NCBI GenBank assembly: GCA_029011315.1
Contig: JAQXLA010000005.1
Location: 62,001-126,000, forward strand
Source of the DNA: Desulfovibrionaceae bacterium
Lineage (GTDB): Bacteria; Desulfobacterota; Desulfovibrionia; Desulfovibrionales; Desulfovibrionaceae
Length of the DNA stretch: 64,000 bases
Reading direction: 5' to 3'
This document shows positions 46,519 to 55,563 of this stretch, in pieces. The position numbers and the translations under genes were made by a program. Position 1 is the first letter of the stretch; each line of letters starts with the position of its first letter. The notes under the pieces were generated by a model. That model saw only the letters and a list, made by a program, of their open reading frames with translations, did not search any database and was not told the origin of the DNA.

Positions 46519-47316
46519 ATGAACATCGGCAAAACCATTCGTCTTGAACGTATTGTGAATCGGGAAACAGGACGTACCATTATTGTCCCCATGGATCATG
46601 GCGTCACAATGGGAGCTGTCGGCGGTCTTATCAATATGCGGGAAGCTGTAAGCGATGTCGTTGCAGGCGGTGCAGATGCTGTTTTGCTGCATAAAGGTCT
46701 GGTTGGCTGTGCACATCGGGGATCCGGACAGGATGTTGGATTGATTGTACATCTGTCGGCGTCTACTTCGCTGACTCCAAATGGCAATACTAAGGCTCTT
46801 GTCGCTACCGTGGAAGAAGGCATTCGCCTTGGCGCAGACTGTATTTCCGTTCATGTAAACCTGGGCGATCCTGAAGAAGGGCGCATGTTGGCGGATTTTG
46901 GCCGTGTGTCGGATTTGTGCGAACGGTGGGGAATGCCGCTTCTGGCGATGTTGTATGCCCGCGGACCGAAAATTTCAAATCCGTTTGACGGAGACGTCGT
47001 TGCGCATTGTGCCAGAGTTGGAGCGGAGCTCGGTGCCGATATCGTGAAAGTTCCGTATACCGGAACTATTGAATCCTTCAGAAAGGTGACAGAAGCCTGC
47101 TGCGTACCTGTTGTTATTGCGGGAGGGGAAAAAGTTGACTCCACGCGCAGGCTGTTGGAAATCGTGCATGATTCTCTCCAGGCTGGCGGTTCTGGACTTT
47201 CCGTAGGACGCAATGTTTTTCAGCATCCGCGTCGGAAGCAGCTTGTCCGGGCACTTCGTTCCATTGTCCATGAAGGTTCTAGTGTCGAAGAAGCCATGGC
47301 CATTGTGGGGGAATAG
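46519..47316 (+). CDS. aroA': 2-amino-3,7-dideoxy-D-threo-hept-6-ulosonate (ADH) synthase
   Basis: A 265-residue class I aldolase of the DeoC/FbaB family. It condenses a 1-deoxyhexulose phosphate-derived unit with aspartate semialdehyde to form ADH, the first step of the archaeal-type shikimate route. [20 protein letters not shown] opens it, [17 protein letters not shown] follows, and [37 protein letters not shown] contains the Schiff-base Lys. [12 protein letters not shown] is the phosphate-binding end. An AAGGAG site precedes the ATG. Fructose-bisphosphate aldolase is the common alternative annotation, but the next gene settles the role. Confidence 0.92.
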   Translation: MNIGKTIRLERIVNRETGRTIIVPMDHGVTMGAVGGLINMREAVSDVVAGGADAVLLHKGLVGCAHRGSGQDVGLIVHLSASTSLTPNGNTKALVATVEEGIRLGADCISVHVNLGDPEEGRMLADFGRVSDLCERWGMPLLAMLYARGPKISNPFDGDVVAHCARVGAELGADIVKVPYTGTIESFRKVTEACCVPVVIAGGEKVDSTRRLLEIVHDSLQAGGSGLSVGRNVFQHPRRKQLVRALRSIVHEGSSVEEAMAIVGE

Positions 47317-47321
47317 CCGTT

Positions 47322-48293
47322 ATGCGCACAGTTCTTTTTAAATGCGTTCCGTACAGCAAGGAATTGGTAACATTGGCGTTGGAATCCGGCGTTGACGGGG
47401 TCATCGTGCCGGAAAAGGAAGTTGACAGCGTCTCGGGACTTTCCCGGGTGCCAGTGTTGGCTGCGGAAAAGATTGCTTCTGTTGTTCTTGCTGAAAAAAA
47501 AGATGAGGAAAATGTACGCGATCGTTTGAAGCAGGGCGAGCAGCTGTCGCTAGCTCGCGGCTGGGAGATTATTCCCGTAGAAAATTTGCTGGCACAGTGT
47601 TCCGGGGTCTGGCTGGAAGCCGGGACGATCGATGAAGCGCATGTCGCATCGGGTATTTTGGAACGCGGAGCAGATGGCATTGTCGTTCTTCCCGAAGCGG
47701 CGCATGCTCTCAAAATGATTGTGGCGGACTGCAAGCTCAGTCAGGGCAGGGAAAATCTGGAGAAAGCCGTCATCACTCGTGTTGAGGAAGCCGGTCTTGG
47801 ACATCGCGTTTGCGTTGATACCATGACCCTCATGCATACCGGGCAGGGAATGCTGACCGGGAATTCCAGTGCCTTTACATTTCTTGTGCATGCGGAAACG
47901 GAAAAAAACGAATATGTTGCGGCCAGACCTTTTCGTGTGAATGCCGGAGCGGTTCATGCCTATGCGAGGCTTCCTGAAGATAAGACTTGCTATCTTGAGG
48001 AATTGCGTTCTGGAAGCCGGGTGTTGTTGGTGGACGCCAAGGGCAGTACGACAGTAGCTACTGTGGGAAGAGTGAAGACGGAAGTCCGTCCCATGCTTCT
48101 GATTGAGGCAAAAGTCGGAGACACGGTGGGAACTGTATTTTTGCAGAATGCGGAAACGATTCGGCTGACATCGCCGGATGGAAAGCCAATCAGTGTGGTT
48201 TCCCTGAGGCCTGGCGATGAAGTCCTTTGCCGTATTGATGAGGCAGGAAGACATTTCGGAATGCGCATCAAAGAAGATATTCGGGAGGTATAG
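47322..48293 (+). CDS. aroB': 3-dehydroquinate synthase II
   Basis: This 323-residue protein matches the archaeal-type AroB' that oxidatively deaminates and cyclises ADH to 3-dehydroquinate with NAD. The C-terminal half carries the conserved segments VEEAGLGHRVCVDTMTLMHTGQGMLTGNSSA, FRVNAGAVHAY and VGDTVGTVFLQNAETIRL. It starts five bases after the ADH synthase stop and ends four bases before pheA. Classical AroB and DAHP synthase are not in the window, consistent with replacement by this pair. Confidence 0.94.
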   Translation: MRTVLFKCVPYSKELVTLALESGVDGVIVPEKEVDSVSGLSRVPVLAAEKIASVVLAEKKDEENVRDRLKQGEQLSLARGWEIIPVENLLAQCSGVWLEAGTIDEAHVASGILERGADGIVVLPEAAHALKMIVADCKLSQGRENLEKAVITRVEEAGLGHRVCVDTMTLMHTGQGMLTGNSSAFTFLVHAETEKNEYVAARPFRVNAGAVHAYARLPEDKTCYLEELRSGSRVLLVDAKGSTTVATVGRVKTEVRPMLLIEAKVGDTVGTVFLQNAETIRLTSPDGKPISVVSLRPGDEVLCRIDEAGRHFGMRIKEDIREV

Positions 48294-48297
48294 CAAT

Positions 48298-49440
48298 ATG
48301 TCCTCCATTTCCAAAGCTGAAGCTCTTGCTGCCGTACGCCGGTCTATTGATGAAACCGATACGCAACTGCTCCGGCTTTTAAACAGCCGGGCCCAATTGA
48401 GCCTTGAAGTAGGCCGGATTAAACACGACGGCAAAGAAAATGGAGACGCCCTGATTTATGATCCGAAGAGAGAAAGAACGCTGCTGGATCGGCTCATATC
48501 TGAAAATGGCGGTCCGTTGACGGAAGCCCATATTAAAGTCCTGTGGTCTGAAATCTTTTCGGTTTCAAGAGCTCTTCAGCATCCTCGGAGCGTAGCCTAT
48601 CTCGGCCCGGAAGGGACGTTTTCGTATTTTGCCGGTGTGGAATTTCTCGGGAGATCAACGCGGTTCTGTCCATGTTCTCATTTTGAGGAAATTTTTCGCA
48701 GGGTTCAGGATGGATCGTGCGATTTGGGCGTGATTCCTTTGGAAAATTCGCTTCAGGGAACGGTCGGACAAAATTTTGATTTGCTCTGGCGTTATGAAGT
48801 GGATTTTCGTGCGGAATTCCTTTCGCGCATCAGTCACAGTTTGATGAGCCTGGAGCACGAAATAGGAAGGATCCAGAAAATCTATTCGCATCCTCAGCCG
48901 TTGGCGCAGTGTGGCCGTTGGCTGCATGATAATTGTCCGAACGCGCTTCTGGTGCCTGTAGAATCGACGGCTGCGGCGGCAGATCGAGCCGCTGAAGAGC
49001 CCGGAAGTGCCGCCATTGGTCGGGACAGTCTTGCCGACAGGCTTGGTTTGAATACGTTGGCCAAATGCATTGAGGATGATCCTGCGAACTGGACGCGATT
49101 TGTGCTTATCGGGCGCAGGGGAATGGAATCCGCTTTCAGCAGGGGCGGGGCTGATAAAAGCTCATTGATGTTTACGCTTCCGGATAAATCCGGGGCTCTG
49201 GCTATGGTGTTGAACGAACTTTCCCTCGCCGGAGTCAATATGCGTAAGCTGGAATCCCGTCCTTTGCGCGGAACATGCTGGAAATACATCTTTTTCTGTG
49301 ATGTGGAGTGTGATCTTTACGAGGATAAATTCTCGGAACTTCGTACTCGTCTGATGGAAAAATGCCTTTCATTTCGCATTCTTGGCAGTTATCCCTCTGG
49401 GATGAAGACGGGACTTGAGGATATTGGAGCGCCGCAATGA
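48298..49440 (+). CDS. pheA: bifunctional chorismate mutase/prephenate dehydratase
   Basis: A 380-residue P-protein. Residues 1-90 are an AroQ-type chorismate mutase (RRSIDETDTQLLRLLNSRAQLSLEVGRIK). The prephenate dehydratase domain follows, with AYLGPEGTFSYFA and GVIPLENSLQGTVGQNFDLL. A C-terminal ACT domain (TLPDKSGALAMVLNELSLAGVNMRKLESRP) is the usual site of phenylalanine feedback. It makes phenylpyruvate from chorismate. The ATG at 48298 follows GGGAGG; upstream in-frame starts fall inside aroB'. Both phenylalanine feedback and the leader attenuator would control it. Confidence 0.96.
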   Translation: MSSISKAEALAAVRRSIDETDTQLLRLLNSRAQLSLEVGRIKHDGKENGDALIYDPKRERTLLDRLISENGGPLTEAHIKVLWSEIFSVSRALQHPRSVAYLGPEGTFSYFAGVEFLGRSTRFCPCSHFEEIFRRVQDGSCDLGVIPLENSLQGTVGQNFDLLWRYEVDFRAEFLSRISHSLMSLEHEIGRIQKIYSHPQPLAQCGRWLHDNCPNALLVPVESTAAAADRAAEEPGSAAIGRDSLADRLGLNTLAKCIEDDPANWTRFVLIGRRGMESAFSRGGADKSSLMFTLPDKSGALAMVLNELSLAGVNMRKLESRPLRGTCWKYIFFCDVECDLYEDKFSELRTRLMEKCLSFRILGSYPSGMKTGLEDIGAPQ

Positions 49441-50786
49441 TTACCGTTCAGGCTCCTTCTTCAAAATCTGTGTCGCACAGAATGCTGATTGCTGCAGCTC
49501 TGTCTCCAGGTCAGTCTCTGCTGAGGGGACTGCTGGAATGTGATGATTTGGATCGTACGGAGGGAATCCTCCAGGCTGCAGGCGCTGTTATTGATCGGGA
49601 AGGCGACGGTGTCCGTCGAGTGACTGGTTTAAAAAATGGTCCTGTTGGCGGCAGTGACGATCAGTCTGTTTCATGCTTTGCCGGAGAATCTGGTACAACA
49701 TGCCGAATCATGAGTGCCGTGCTGGCAGCAGGGAAGGGAAATTTCTATATTCATGGGGTTCCAAGGCTCCATGAGCGTCCTCTTGGCGCCCTTCTTGAAG
49801 CTTTGCATGCTTTGGGGGCACGGATTAAATGCCAAGAATTGGCCGGACATGCGCCGTTCTGTTTGAAAGCCTCCGGGCTTAACGGCGGCAAAATCACCTT
49901 GGCTCTTGATGAGTCAAGCCAGTATCTGTCCGGATTGCTTCTTGCGGCTCCTCTTTGCCGAACTGCCTTGCAAATTACCGTTGGAGGGACGAAAGTCGTT
50001 TCCTGGCCATATGTGGGGCTGACTTTGGAAACTCTGGCTGAGTTCGAAATTTCCTTTCATACGGAAAGGCTGGAAGACGGATCCTGGAAACAGGAAGACT
50101 GGAGACTGATACGAAAAGTCCGTCCTTATGAGCTGCGTGTCACCGTAAAGCCTTCCGTTTACGTTGCCGGAGAAAGAATGGTTGAAGGGGATTGGTCTGG
50201 AGCTTCCTATCTTTTGGCAGCAGGCGTCGTCGGGTCTTCTGCTGTAAAGGTTCAGGGCTTGCGCGAAACTTCCGTGCAGGGAGACAGAGCGATAGTAGAA
50301 TTACTGCAATCCATGGGGGCAACTGTTTCCTTTTGTGCAGACGGAATCGTCACGGAACCTTCTGATCTGCATGGCATTGATGTGGATATGGGAGATTGTC
50401 CGGATTTGGTTCCGACTGTTGCGGCACTCGCTGTTTTTGCCAGAGGCACAACACGAATCCGTGGAGTGGCTCATTTGAGGCTAAAGGAATCTGATCGCAT
50501 TGCGGCACCAGCGCAGGAATTAAGGAAGATGGGCATAGACGTGCAGGAGTATGAAGATGGTCTTGCTGTGCGGGGCATCGGCCATGCCCCGAATCCTGAC
50601 GGCATTGTGTTTCATGCGCACAATGATCATCGCATTGCCATGTCGCTTGCGCTGTTTGGATTGCAGGCAGCCCATGCTCCGGAACGCTTGGGTGCTGTTG
50701 AATTGGATCATCCGGAAGTCGTTCGGAAATCTTTTCCGGATTTTTGGAAGGTTTGGAGGCATCTTGCATGTCCTTCGGAAAAATAG
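49437..50786 (+). CDS. aroA: 3-phosphoshikimate 1-carboxyvinyltransferase (EPSP synthase)
   Basis: A 449-residue enzyme joining shikimate 3-phosphate and PEP. VQAPSSKSVSHRMLIAAAL at the N-terminus holds the substrate Lys and Ser. FAGESGTTCRIMSAVLAAGKG corresponds to the glyphosate-loop region, with GESGTT where E. coli has GNAGTA. RLKESDRIAAPAQELRKMG and DHRIAMSLALFGL are the C-terminal signatures. The start overlaps pheA by four bases. In place of the usual G-N-A loop, G-E-S suggests a class II-like enzyme with lower glyphosate sensitivity (inference). Confidence 0.96.
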   Translation: MITVQAPSSKSVSHRMLIAAALSPGQSLLRGLLECDDLDRTEGILQAAGAVIDREGDGVRRVTGLKNGPVGGSDDQSVSCFAGESGTTCRIMSAVLAAGKGNFYIHGVPRLHERPLGALLEALHALGARIKCQELAGHAPFCLKASGLNGGKITLALDESSQYLSGLLLAAPLCRTALQITVGGTKVVSWPYVGLTLETLAEFEISFHTERLEDGSWKQEDWRLIRKVRPYELRVTVKPSVYVAGERMVEGDWSGASYLLAAGVVGSSAVKVQGLRETSVQGDRAIVELLQSMGATVSFCADGIVTEPSDLHGIDVDMGDCPDLVPTVAALAVFARGTTRIRGVAHLRLKESDRIAAPAQELRKMGIDVQEYEDGLAVRGIGHAPNPDGIVFHAHNDHRIAMSLALFGLQAAHAPERLGAVELDHPEVVRKSFPDFWKVWRHLACPSEK

Positions 50787-51532
50787 TCGTTGCCGGATCA
50801 CGAGGTCGAATGGGAGCTATGCTCCTTGAAAGATTGCGGAAGGCGGGAATGGAGGCTGAAGGTACGGATCAGCCATTTGAGCCCGATCGGCTTCGAACTG
50901 TATGCAAGCAGGCAAAATGGGTGATTCTTTGTATTCCGTCCCGATATATTGCTGAAGTGACTCGGGCTTTTGCAACTGTATTGCCTCAGAATGCCGTCAT
51001 CGCCGATATCGCTTCCGTCAAAATGCTGCCTATGCAGGCCATGCTTCGTGAATGGAGCGGAAGCGTTGTAGGAACGCATCCTCTGTTTGGTCCGGATACA
51101 GATGGCGTCCTGCCTGTGGCCCTGGTGCCGGGAAGAGGCGATCATGCTGCGGATTTGCTGGAAGATCTTTTGCAGAACGGCTTGGGATGGAAAGTCTTTC
51201 GCACTACAGCGCAAAAGCATGATGAAGCGGTTGCAAAAATTCAATGGCTGAATTTTATGGCTGGAACAGCTTATTTCAGTATGCTCGCTGAAGATGAAAC
51301 ACTGATGCCGTTTCTGACGCCGTCTTTCAAAAGGGCATTTGCCGCTTCCCGTCGGCTTTTAGTTGATGACGGTCCTCTTTTTACCGAAATGTTTTCGGAA
51401 AATCCGTATCATGAAAAAGTTCTTTGTCATTTTCGCGAAGCACTGAACATTACCGATATGGAAGCTGTATCAGAGATGTCAAGGAAAGTTCGCTGGTGGG
51501 ATCGGCAGCTTTCCGAATGCAATAGGGGATAA
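50768..51532 (+). CDS. tyrA: prephenate dehydrogenase
   Basis: A 254-residue NAD(P)-dependent enzyme that oxidatively decarboxylates prephenate to 4-hydroxyphenylpyruvate. KIVVAGSRGRMGAMLLERL is the nucleotide-binding motif, IADIASVKMLPMQAML and VVGTHPLFGPDT carry the conserved catalytic His region, and EAVAKIQWLNFM follows. It lacks an ACT domain and a fused chorismate mutase, so chorismate mutase must come from PheA. The ATG at 50768 has GGAGG upstream and overlaps aroA by 19 bases. The stop overlaps the aroC start by one base. Confidence 0.93.
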   Translation: MSFGKIVVAGSRGRMGAMLLERLRKAGMEAEGTDQPFEPDRLRTVCKQAKWVILCIPSRYIAEVTRAFATVLPQNAVIADIASVKMLPMQAMLREWSGSVVGTHPLFGPDTDGVLPVALVPGRGDHAADLLEDLLQNGLGWKVFRTTAQKHDEAVAKIQWLNFMAGTAYFSMLAEDETLMPFLTPSFKRAFAASRRLLVDDGPLFTEMFSENPYHEKVLCHFREALNITDMEAVSEMSRKVRWWDRQLSECNRG

Positions 51533-52590
51533 TGATGCGCTACAGTCTGTTTGGAGAATCGCACGGATCCTGCATAGGAATTGTTCTGAACGGTCTTCCG
51601 TCAGGACTGATGCTTGATATGGAACAAGTGATGCAGGAAATGAAGAGACGTGCTCCTGGCGGGTCGCTGATATCGACAGCCCGCTCTGAGTCCGATGTTC
51701 CGGAAATAGTCAGCGGTCTTTTTCAGGGAAAGACGACTGGAGCGCCTCTGTGTGCTCTGATTCGGAATACGGATGCCCGTTCAAAAAGCTATGAAGACAT
51801 TCGTTGGCTGGCTCGACCTGGACATGCTGACTATGCGGGATATGTTCGATATGCCGGATGCAATGATTATCGCGGAGGCGGACATTTTTCCGGCCGTCTG
51901 ACAGCTCCTCTGGTTTTTGCAGGTGCTGTGGCGAAGCAGATTTTGCGTGAAAAAGGCGTTGATGTGTATGCGCATATACGGGAGCTGGCTGGCATTTCCG
52001 ATACCTCCATTGACAGAGCCCATCCCGATCTCTCAGCTCTTGCGGCTGTTGCGGGCAAAAGTTTTCCAACACTGGACGAAACCGTAGGAAAAGCCATGCA
52101 GAATGCTGTGATCTCAGCTCGATCCGAAGGCGATTCCTTAGGCGGTATCATTGAATGCCTGATTACAGGTATTCCGGCTGGCTTCGGAAGTCCGGATTTT
52201 GGAGAAAATGCAGAGGGCGTATTGGCGCAGTATCTTTTTGCCGTTCCTGCTGTAAAGGGACTGGAATTCGGTGCAGGCTTTGAGATGGCGCGTATGCGCG
52301 GCAGTCAAGCCAATGATGCTTTTTATACTGATGACAGTGGAAGCGTTTTGACGCGTACGAACCATAATGGAGGAATCAACGGAGGTATTACCAACGGGAT
52401 GCCTTTGGTTTTTTCGGTTGTCATTAAGCCTACGCCTTCGATTGCCTGTGAACAGGATACCGTTGATTTGCGTACAGGTGAGTCAGTCAAGATCCGTGTC
52501 GGAGGACGACATGATCCCTGCATTCTTCCTCGGGCTGTACCGGTGATTGAAGCTGCTGCCGCGTTGGCTTCTCTTGAGTTGATGAGCTGA
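51532..52590 (+). CDS. aroC: chorismate synthase
   Basis: A 352-residue FMN-dependent enzyme that removes phosphate from EPSP to form chorismate. FGESHGSCIGIVLNGLPSG is the N-terminal signature, DYRGGGHFSGRLTAPLVFAGAVAKQIL contains the FMN-binding region, and GRHDPCILPRAVPVIEAAAAL ends the protein, with the conserved RHDPC. Two adjacent ATGs (51532, 51535) are possible. It requires reduced flavin, available in an anaerobe. aroK follows after 14 bases. Confidence 0.97.
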   Translation: MMRYSLFGESHGSCIGIVLNGLPSGLMLDMEQVMQEMKRRAPGGSLISTARSESDVPEIVSGLFQGKTTGAPLCALIRNTDARSKSYEDIRWLARPGHADYAGYVRYAGCNDYRGGGHFSGRLTAPLVFAGAVAKQILREKGVDVYAHIRELAGISDTSIDRAHPDLSALAAVAGKSFPTLDETVGKAMQNAVISARSEGDSLGGIIECLITGIPAGFGSPDFGENAEGVLAQYLFAVPAVKGLEFGAGFEMARMRGSQANDAFYTDDSGSVLTRTNHNGGINGGITNGMPLVFSVVIKPTPSIACEQDTVDLRTGESVKIRVGGRHDPCILPRAVPVIEAAAALASLELMS

Positions 52591-52604
52591 GGAGCAAGAT
52601 TGAA

Positions 52605-53144
52605 ATGAATGGAGAGTACAGACGCAACATCGTGTTAATAGGACTTTCCGGGAGCGGAAAAACTTCGTTGGGTCAAAGACTCGCCAGAAAAATGAAGCGG
52701 GTGCTGCTTGATACCGATGCGATGGTTGAGTCTCATGCTGGCAGGACAGTGACTGAAATTTTTTCCCAAGATGGAGAAACGGTTTTTCGGGATTTGGAAA
52801 CGCAGTGTATTCGAGAAGCAGCTGCGTATGAAAAAGCGATTATCGTCACGGGAGGCGGTGCAATTCTCCGGAAGGAAAATATGGAGATCCTGTCACAAAA
52901 CGGCCTCTTTTTTTTCATTGATCGTCACCCGTCCCGGATACTTCGCACGTCGTCTCTGGATGACAGACCTTTGGTCAAAGGGAAGAAAAACAGTCTTTTT
53001 ATGCTGTATGGCGAACGGCTTCCTCTGTATAGAAAATGGGCTAATTTCCATATAGATAATTCTAAAAGACTGAAACAGGCCATGCTTGCTGTCATTAAAA
53101 AGTACAAACAGGCGGAAAATCAGCATGAAATTTCTTGTCATTAA
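52605..53144 (+). CDS. aroK: shikimate kinase
   Basis: A 179-residue P-loop kinase that phosphorylates shikimate at O3. GLSGSGKT (residues 13-20) is the Walker A loop, LLDTDAMVESHAGRTVTEIF holds the metal and shikimate Asp, VFRDLETQCIRE holds the shikimate Arg, and VTGGGAILRKEN is the GGG motif. The lid contains DDRPLVKG. AGGAG precedes the ATG. It overlaps aroQ by 20 bases. Confidence 0.96.
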   Translation: MNGEYRRNIVLIGLSGSGKTSLGQRLARKMKRVLLDTDAMVESHAGRTVTEIFSQDGETVFRDLETQCIREAAAYEKAIIVTGGGAILRKENMEILSQNGLFFFIDRHPSRILRTSSLDDRPLVKGKKNSLFMLYGERLPLYRKWANFHIDNSKRLKQAMLAVIKKYKQAENQHEISCH

Positions 53145-53559
53145 TGGGCCAAATCTGAATTTGCTTGGTCAGCGTGAGCCCAGCATTTACGGTAGAGCAG
53201 ATTATAAGGCACTGTGCGAGCGTTTGAGGGCTTTTGCTGCCGATCATCAGTCTTCGGCTGTATGCATGCAGTCGAATCATGAAGGAGATATTATCGACGC
53301 CGTGCATGAAGCCCAGGGAAAGTTTGATGCCATCATTATCAATCCCGGAGCATTGACTCATTACAGCTATGCATTGCTCGATGCCTTGGCCGGAGTCAAT
53401 CTTCCGGCTATTGAAGTGCATATTTCCAATGTGCACAAACGCGATGAATTTCGACGCAGATCGGTTACAGCATCTGCCTGTATCGGGCAAATATGCGGTC
53501 TTGGATTTTTTGGCTATGAAGCTGCGATGCTGTATTTTTTAGAAGGAGAGAAAGCATGA
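53125..53559 (+). CDS. aroQ: 3-dehydroquinate dehydratase, type II
   Basis: A 144-residue dodecameric-type enzyme that dehydrates 3-dehydroquinate to 3-dehydroshikimate. KFLVINGPNLNLLGQREPSIYG is the diagnostic N-terminus with the Arg and Tyr of the active-site lid, IINPGALTHYSYALLDAL the substrate loop, and EVHISNVHKRDEFRRRS contains the catalytic His. The ATG at 53125 is chosen for this N-terminus; upstream in-frame codons lie inside aroK. The stop overlaps the aroE start by four bases. Confidence 0.96.
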   Translation: MKFLVINGPNLNLLGQREPSIYGRADYKALCERLRAFAADHQSSAVCMQSNHEGDIIDAVHEAQGKFDAIIINPGALTHYSYALLDALAGVNLPAIEVHISNVHKRDEFRRRSVTASACIGQICGLGFFGYEAAMLYFLEGEKA

Positions 53560-54416
53560 TGAATTCTTTGAGGAGACTGGGAGTGATCGGCGATCCGATT
53601 GCGCATACTCTTTCTCCTCTTATTCAAAATGGAATGCTGAAGGCTCTTGATCTGCAGGAGTTGTATGAAGCAATCCATATCACTCCGGATAATTTGCATC
53701 GATTTACTGAAATGGCCCGTGCGGAATTTACGGGATTCAATGCGACAATGCCGCATAAAGCTGCGCTGTTGCCACTGATGGATGAGCTTTCCGCCGATGC
53801 CGTCATGTATCAGGCTGTCAATACAGTATCTGTTCGGGAGGGCAAGCTGTTCGGATGCAATACGGATGGAGAAGGCTTTCTGATGGCTCTTAAAGAGCGC
53901 GGTATTGCCTTTGAAGGAGGACGTATTGTCATTTTGGGTGCTGGAGGCGCTGCGCGTTCCGTTGCCCTGAAGCTTGCAGCTTCAGGTGCTGAACGGATAG
54001 TCGTCTGTTGCCGATCTCTGCAGAAGGCGGAACAGTTGACTTCTGCCTCGGTTAAAATCAGCGCCGCTTCATTCGAAAGTATTGCCGAGCAGATATCAAA
54101 ATGTGATCTGCTGATCAATTGTACGCCTCTCGGCATGGATGGAGTTGCCGCTCAGTTTTCTGATTTTTCGTTTTTGGATTTTCTGCCTCAGGAAGCTGCT
54201 GTCTGCGATCTGATTTACAGACCGCAGAAAACACAGTTTTTATCTGAGGCAGGTTATCGTGGACATGTGATATGTAGTGGGCTCGGCATGTTGATTTATC
54301 AGGCGATCCTGGCTCTTGAGCAATTTTTGCAGACTCCGTTAGATTTGAAGCAAATGCGCGAAGCTGTTGAACAATCATTGTATCAAGGCGGAATTTTGCA
54401 AAAAGAGATGGCGTGA
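53556..54416 (+). CDS. aroE: shikimate dehydrogenase
   Basis: A 286-residue NADPH enzyme that reduces 3-dehydroshikimate. GDPIAHTLSPLIQNGML is the shikimate-binding segment (Thr-Leu-Ser where Ser-x-Ser is usual), FNATMPHKAALLPL carries the catalytic Lys, and GCNTDGEGF the catalytic Asp. ILGAGGAARSVALKL is the dinucleotide motif, and CSGLGMLIYQAILALEQF is near the C-terminus. It is the last gene of the nine-gene aromatic operon and is followed by a strong terminator. Confidence 0.95.
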   Translation: MMNSLRRLGVIGDPIAHTLSPLIQNGMLKALDLQELYEAIHITPDNLHRFTEMARAEFTGFNATMPHKAALLPLMDELSADAVMYQAVNTVSVREGKLFGCNTDGEGFLMALKERGIAFEGGRIVILGAGGAARSVALKLAASGAERIVVCCRSLQKAEQLTSASVKISAASFESIAEQISKCDLLINCTPLGMDGVAAQFSDFSFLDFLPQEAAVCDLIYRPQKTQFLSEAGYRGHVICSGLGMLIYQAILALEQFLQTPLDLKQMREAVEQSLYQGGILQKEMA

Positions 54417-54427
54417 GCTTTGCTCTA

Positions 54428-54468
54428 TTGAAAAAAGACGGAAGACAATGCCTTCCGTCTTTTTTCAA
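54428..54468. terminator. bidirectional terminator after aroE
   Basis: TTGAAAAAAGACGGAAG and its exact complement CTTCCGTCTTTTTTCAA form a 17-pair stem around a seven-base loop. The A/T-tracts within the arms serve as T-runs in both directions, ending both the aromatic operon and the convergent nitroreductase gene. Confidence 0.9.
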
Positions 54469-54477
54469 TGTCTGTAT

Positions 54478-55008
54478 TTAGCGAATGAAGTGCACATAAT
54501 CGGGCTTACGTTCTGCACGTTTGGGGGCAGGCTTGGCTTCATATCCAAGTGCACAGTGACCTATGCCTTCGTAATCACCTTCAATACCCAATTTCTTTAG
54601 AATATTTTTGCCGAACTCTGATTCAAACTCCTGTTTCGCACGATGAATCCAGATACTGCCCAATCCAAGACTGGCCGCAGCATTCAGCATATTGGTCAGC
54701 ACAGCGCTTCCATCATAGCAATACGTCGGGATGGATCGATCCGCCAGTACGATCAAAATGACCGGAGCACCATAAAAAGGATCGACGCCCTCAGCCCATC
54801 CGCCGATTTTACGGTTTTCTTCGGCGATTTGATCCCTGAGTTCCCTGTTTGTGACAGCGATGATGATGGGAGATTGGAGTCCTTTGCCGGTAGGCGCAAA
54901 GGTTCCGGCGCGCAGAACCGCCTGGAGCTCATCCTCTGTAATCATGTCAGGACGGAAGCTGCGGCAGCTTCTCCGCTTTTCCAAAACTTGAAGTGCTTCG
55001 TTGCTCAT
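54478..55008 (-). CDS. nitroreductase-family FMN oxidoreductase
   Basis: A 176-residue protein with RRSCRSFRPDMITEDELQAVLRAGTFAPTGKG, the FMN-phosphate-binding N-terminus of the family, and LNAAASLGLGSIWIHRA and FEAKPAP-like C-terminal segments. Substrates of such enzymes range from nitroaromatics and flavins to dehalogenation targets and cannot be guessed. The ATG at 55008 has AAGGAG upstream. It lies 26 bases after a flavodoxin-like gene on the same strand, so a two-gene redox unit is plausible. Confidence 0.85.
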   Translation of the reverse strand: MSNEALQVLEKRRSCRSFRPDMITEDELQAVLRAGTFAPTGKGLQSPIIIAVTNRELRDQIAEENRKIGGWAEGVDPFYGAPVILIVLADRSIPTYCYDGSAVLTNMLNAAASLGLGSIWIHRAKQEFESEFGKNILKKLGIEGDYEGIGHCALGYEAKPAPKRAERKPDYVHFIR

Positions 55009-55034
55009 GGCAAACTCCTTTAGAGTATTCGATG

Positions 55035-55466
55035 TTACAGATCTGATGGATCTATAAATGAGACTTCGCGATATTCCGCAATCCATTCATTCACAAGTTC
55101 TGTCATTTCGTCGTTTTCTTCATCATTGCTGGAGGGAAGAAAAGAGACATCGGTAAACTGAACATCAGTAAATTGCAGGGGGCGACAGCGATCCATCATA
55201 GGTTTCAGTTTTTCAGGGCTTCCTGAAAAAATGATAACATTGGCATTGCGAATGCGTTCGATGGCAGAATTGGCATCATCGGGAAAAACGCAATGATGCG
55301 TCATAGCGCAGCACATGCAATTTGTGCAAAGATTGATTTGCTTGCCCTGCAGCATGAGCGTTTCTGCCGCATCGCCTTTCAGTGCTGCATGAGCTGAAAG
55401 CTCTTCTTCAGCTTTACTGAAGGTTTCTTCATGAGTCGATATGATCAGGATTTTTCTGTTCGGCAT
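55035..55466 (-). CDS. short flavodoxin/iron-sulfur-flavoprotein-like protein
   Basis: A 143-residue protein that resembles the NADPH-dependent FMN reductase/flavodoxin group. ILIISTHEETFSKAEEELSAHAAL begins the fold, and LCTNCMCCAMTHHCVFPDDA is the CX2CX2CX5C-type motif of iron-sulfur flavoproteins. NANVIIFSGSP matches the second flavin loop. Typical members are 180-210 residues, so the C-terminal part is short and replaced by an acidic stretch. An internal QFTDV repeat lies near residue 97. The FMN phosphate loop is weak, and it may be an altered or degenerate member. GAGG precedes the ATG. Confidence 0.65.
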   Translation of the reverse strand: MPNRKILIISTHEETFSKAEEELSAHAALKGDAAETLMLQGKQINLCTNCMCCAMTHHCVFPDDANSAIERIRNANVIIFSGSPEKLKPMMDRCRPLQFTDVQFTDVSFLPSSNDEENDEMTELVNEWIAEYREVSFIDPSDL

Positions 55467-55563
55467 TTTTTCCTCTGGGAACTGGGATCAGTAAATCTCC
55501 AAGTTAAGTAACCTGTTTTTCAATCGGAATCAATGAAAGCGTATTTCCAAGGAATTGGCTAAT

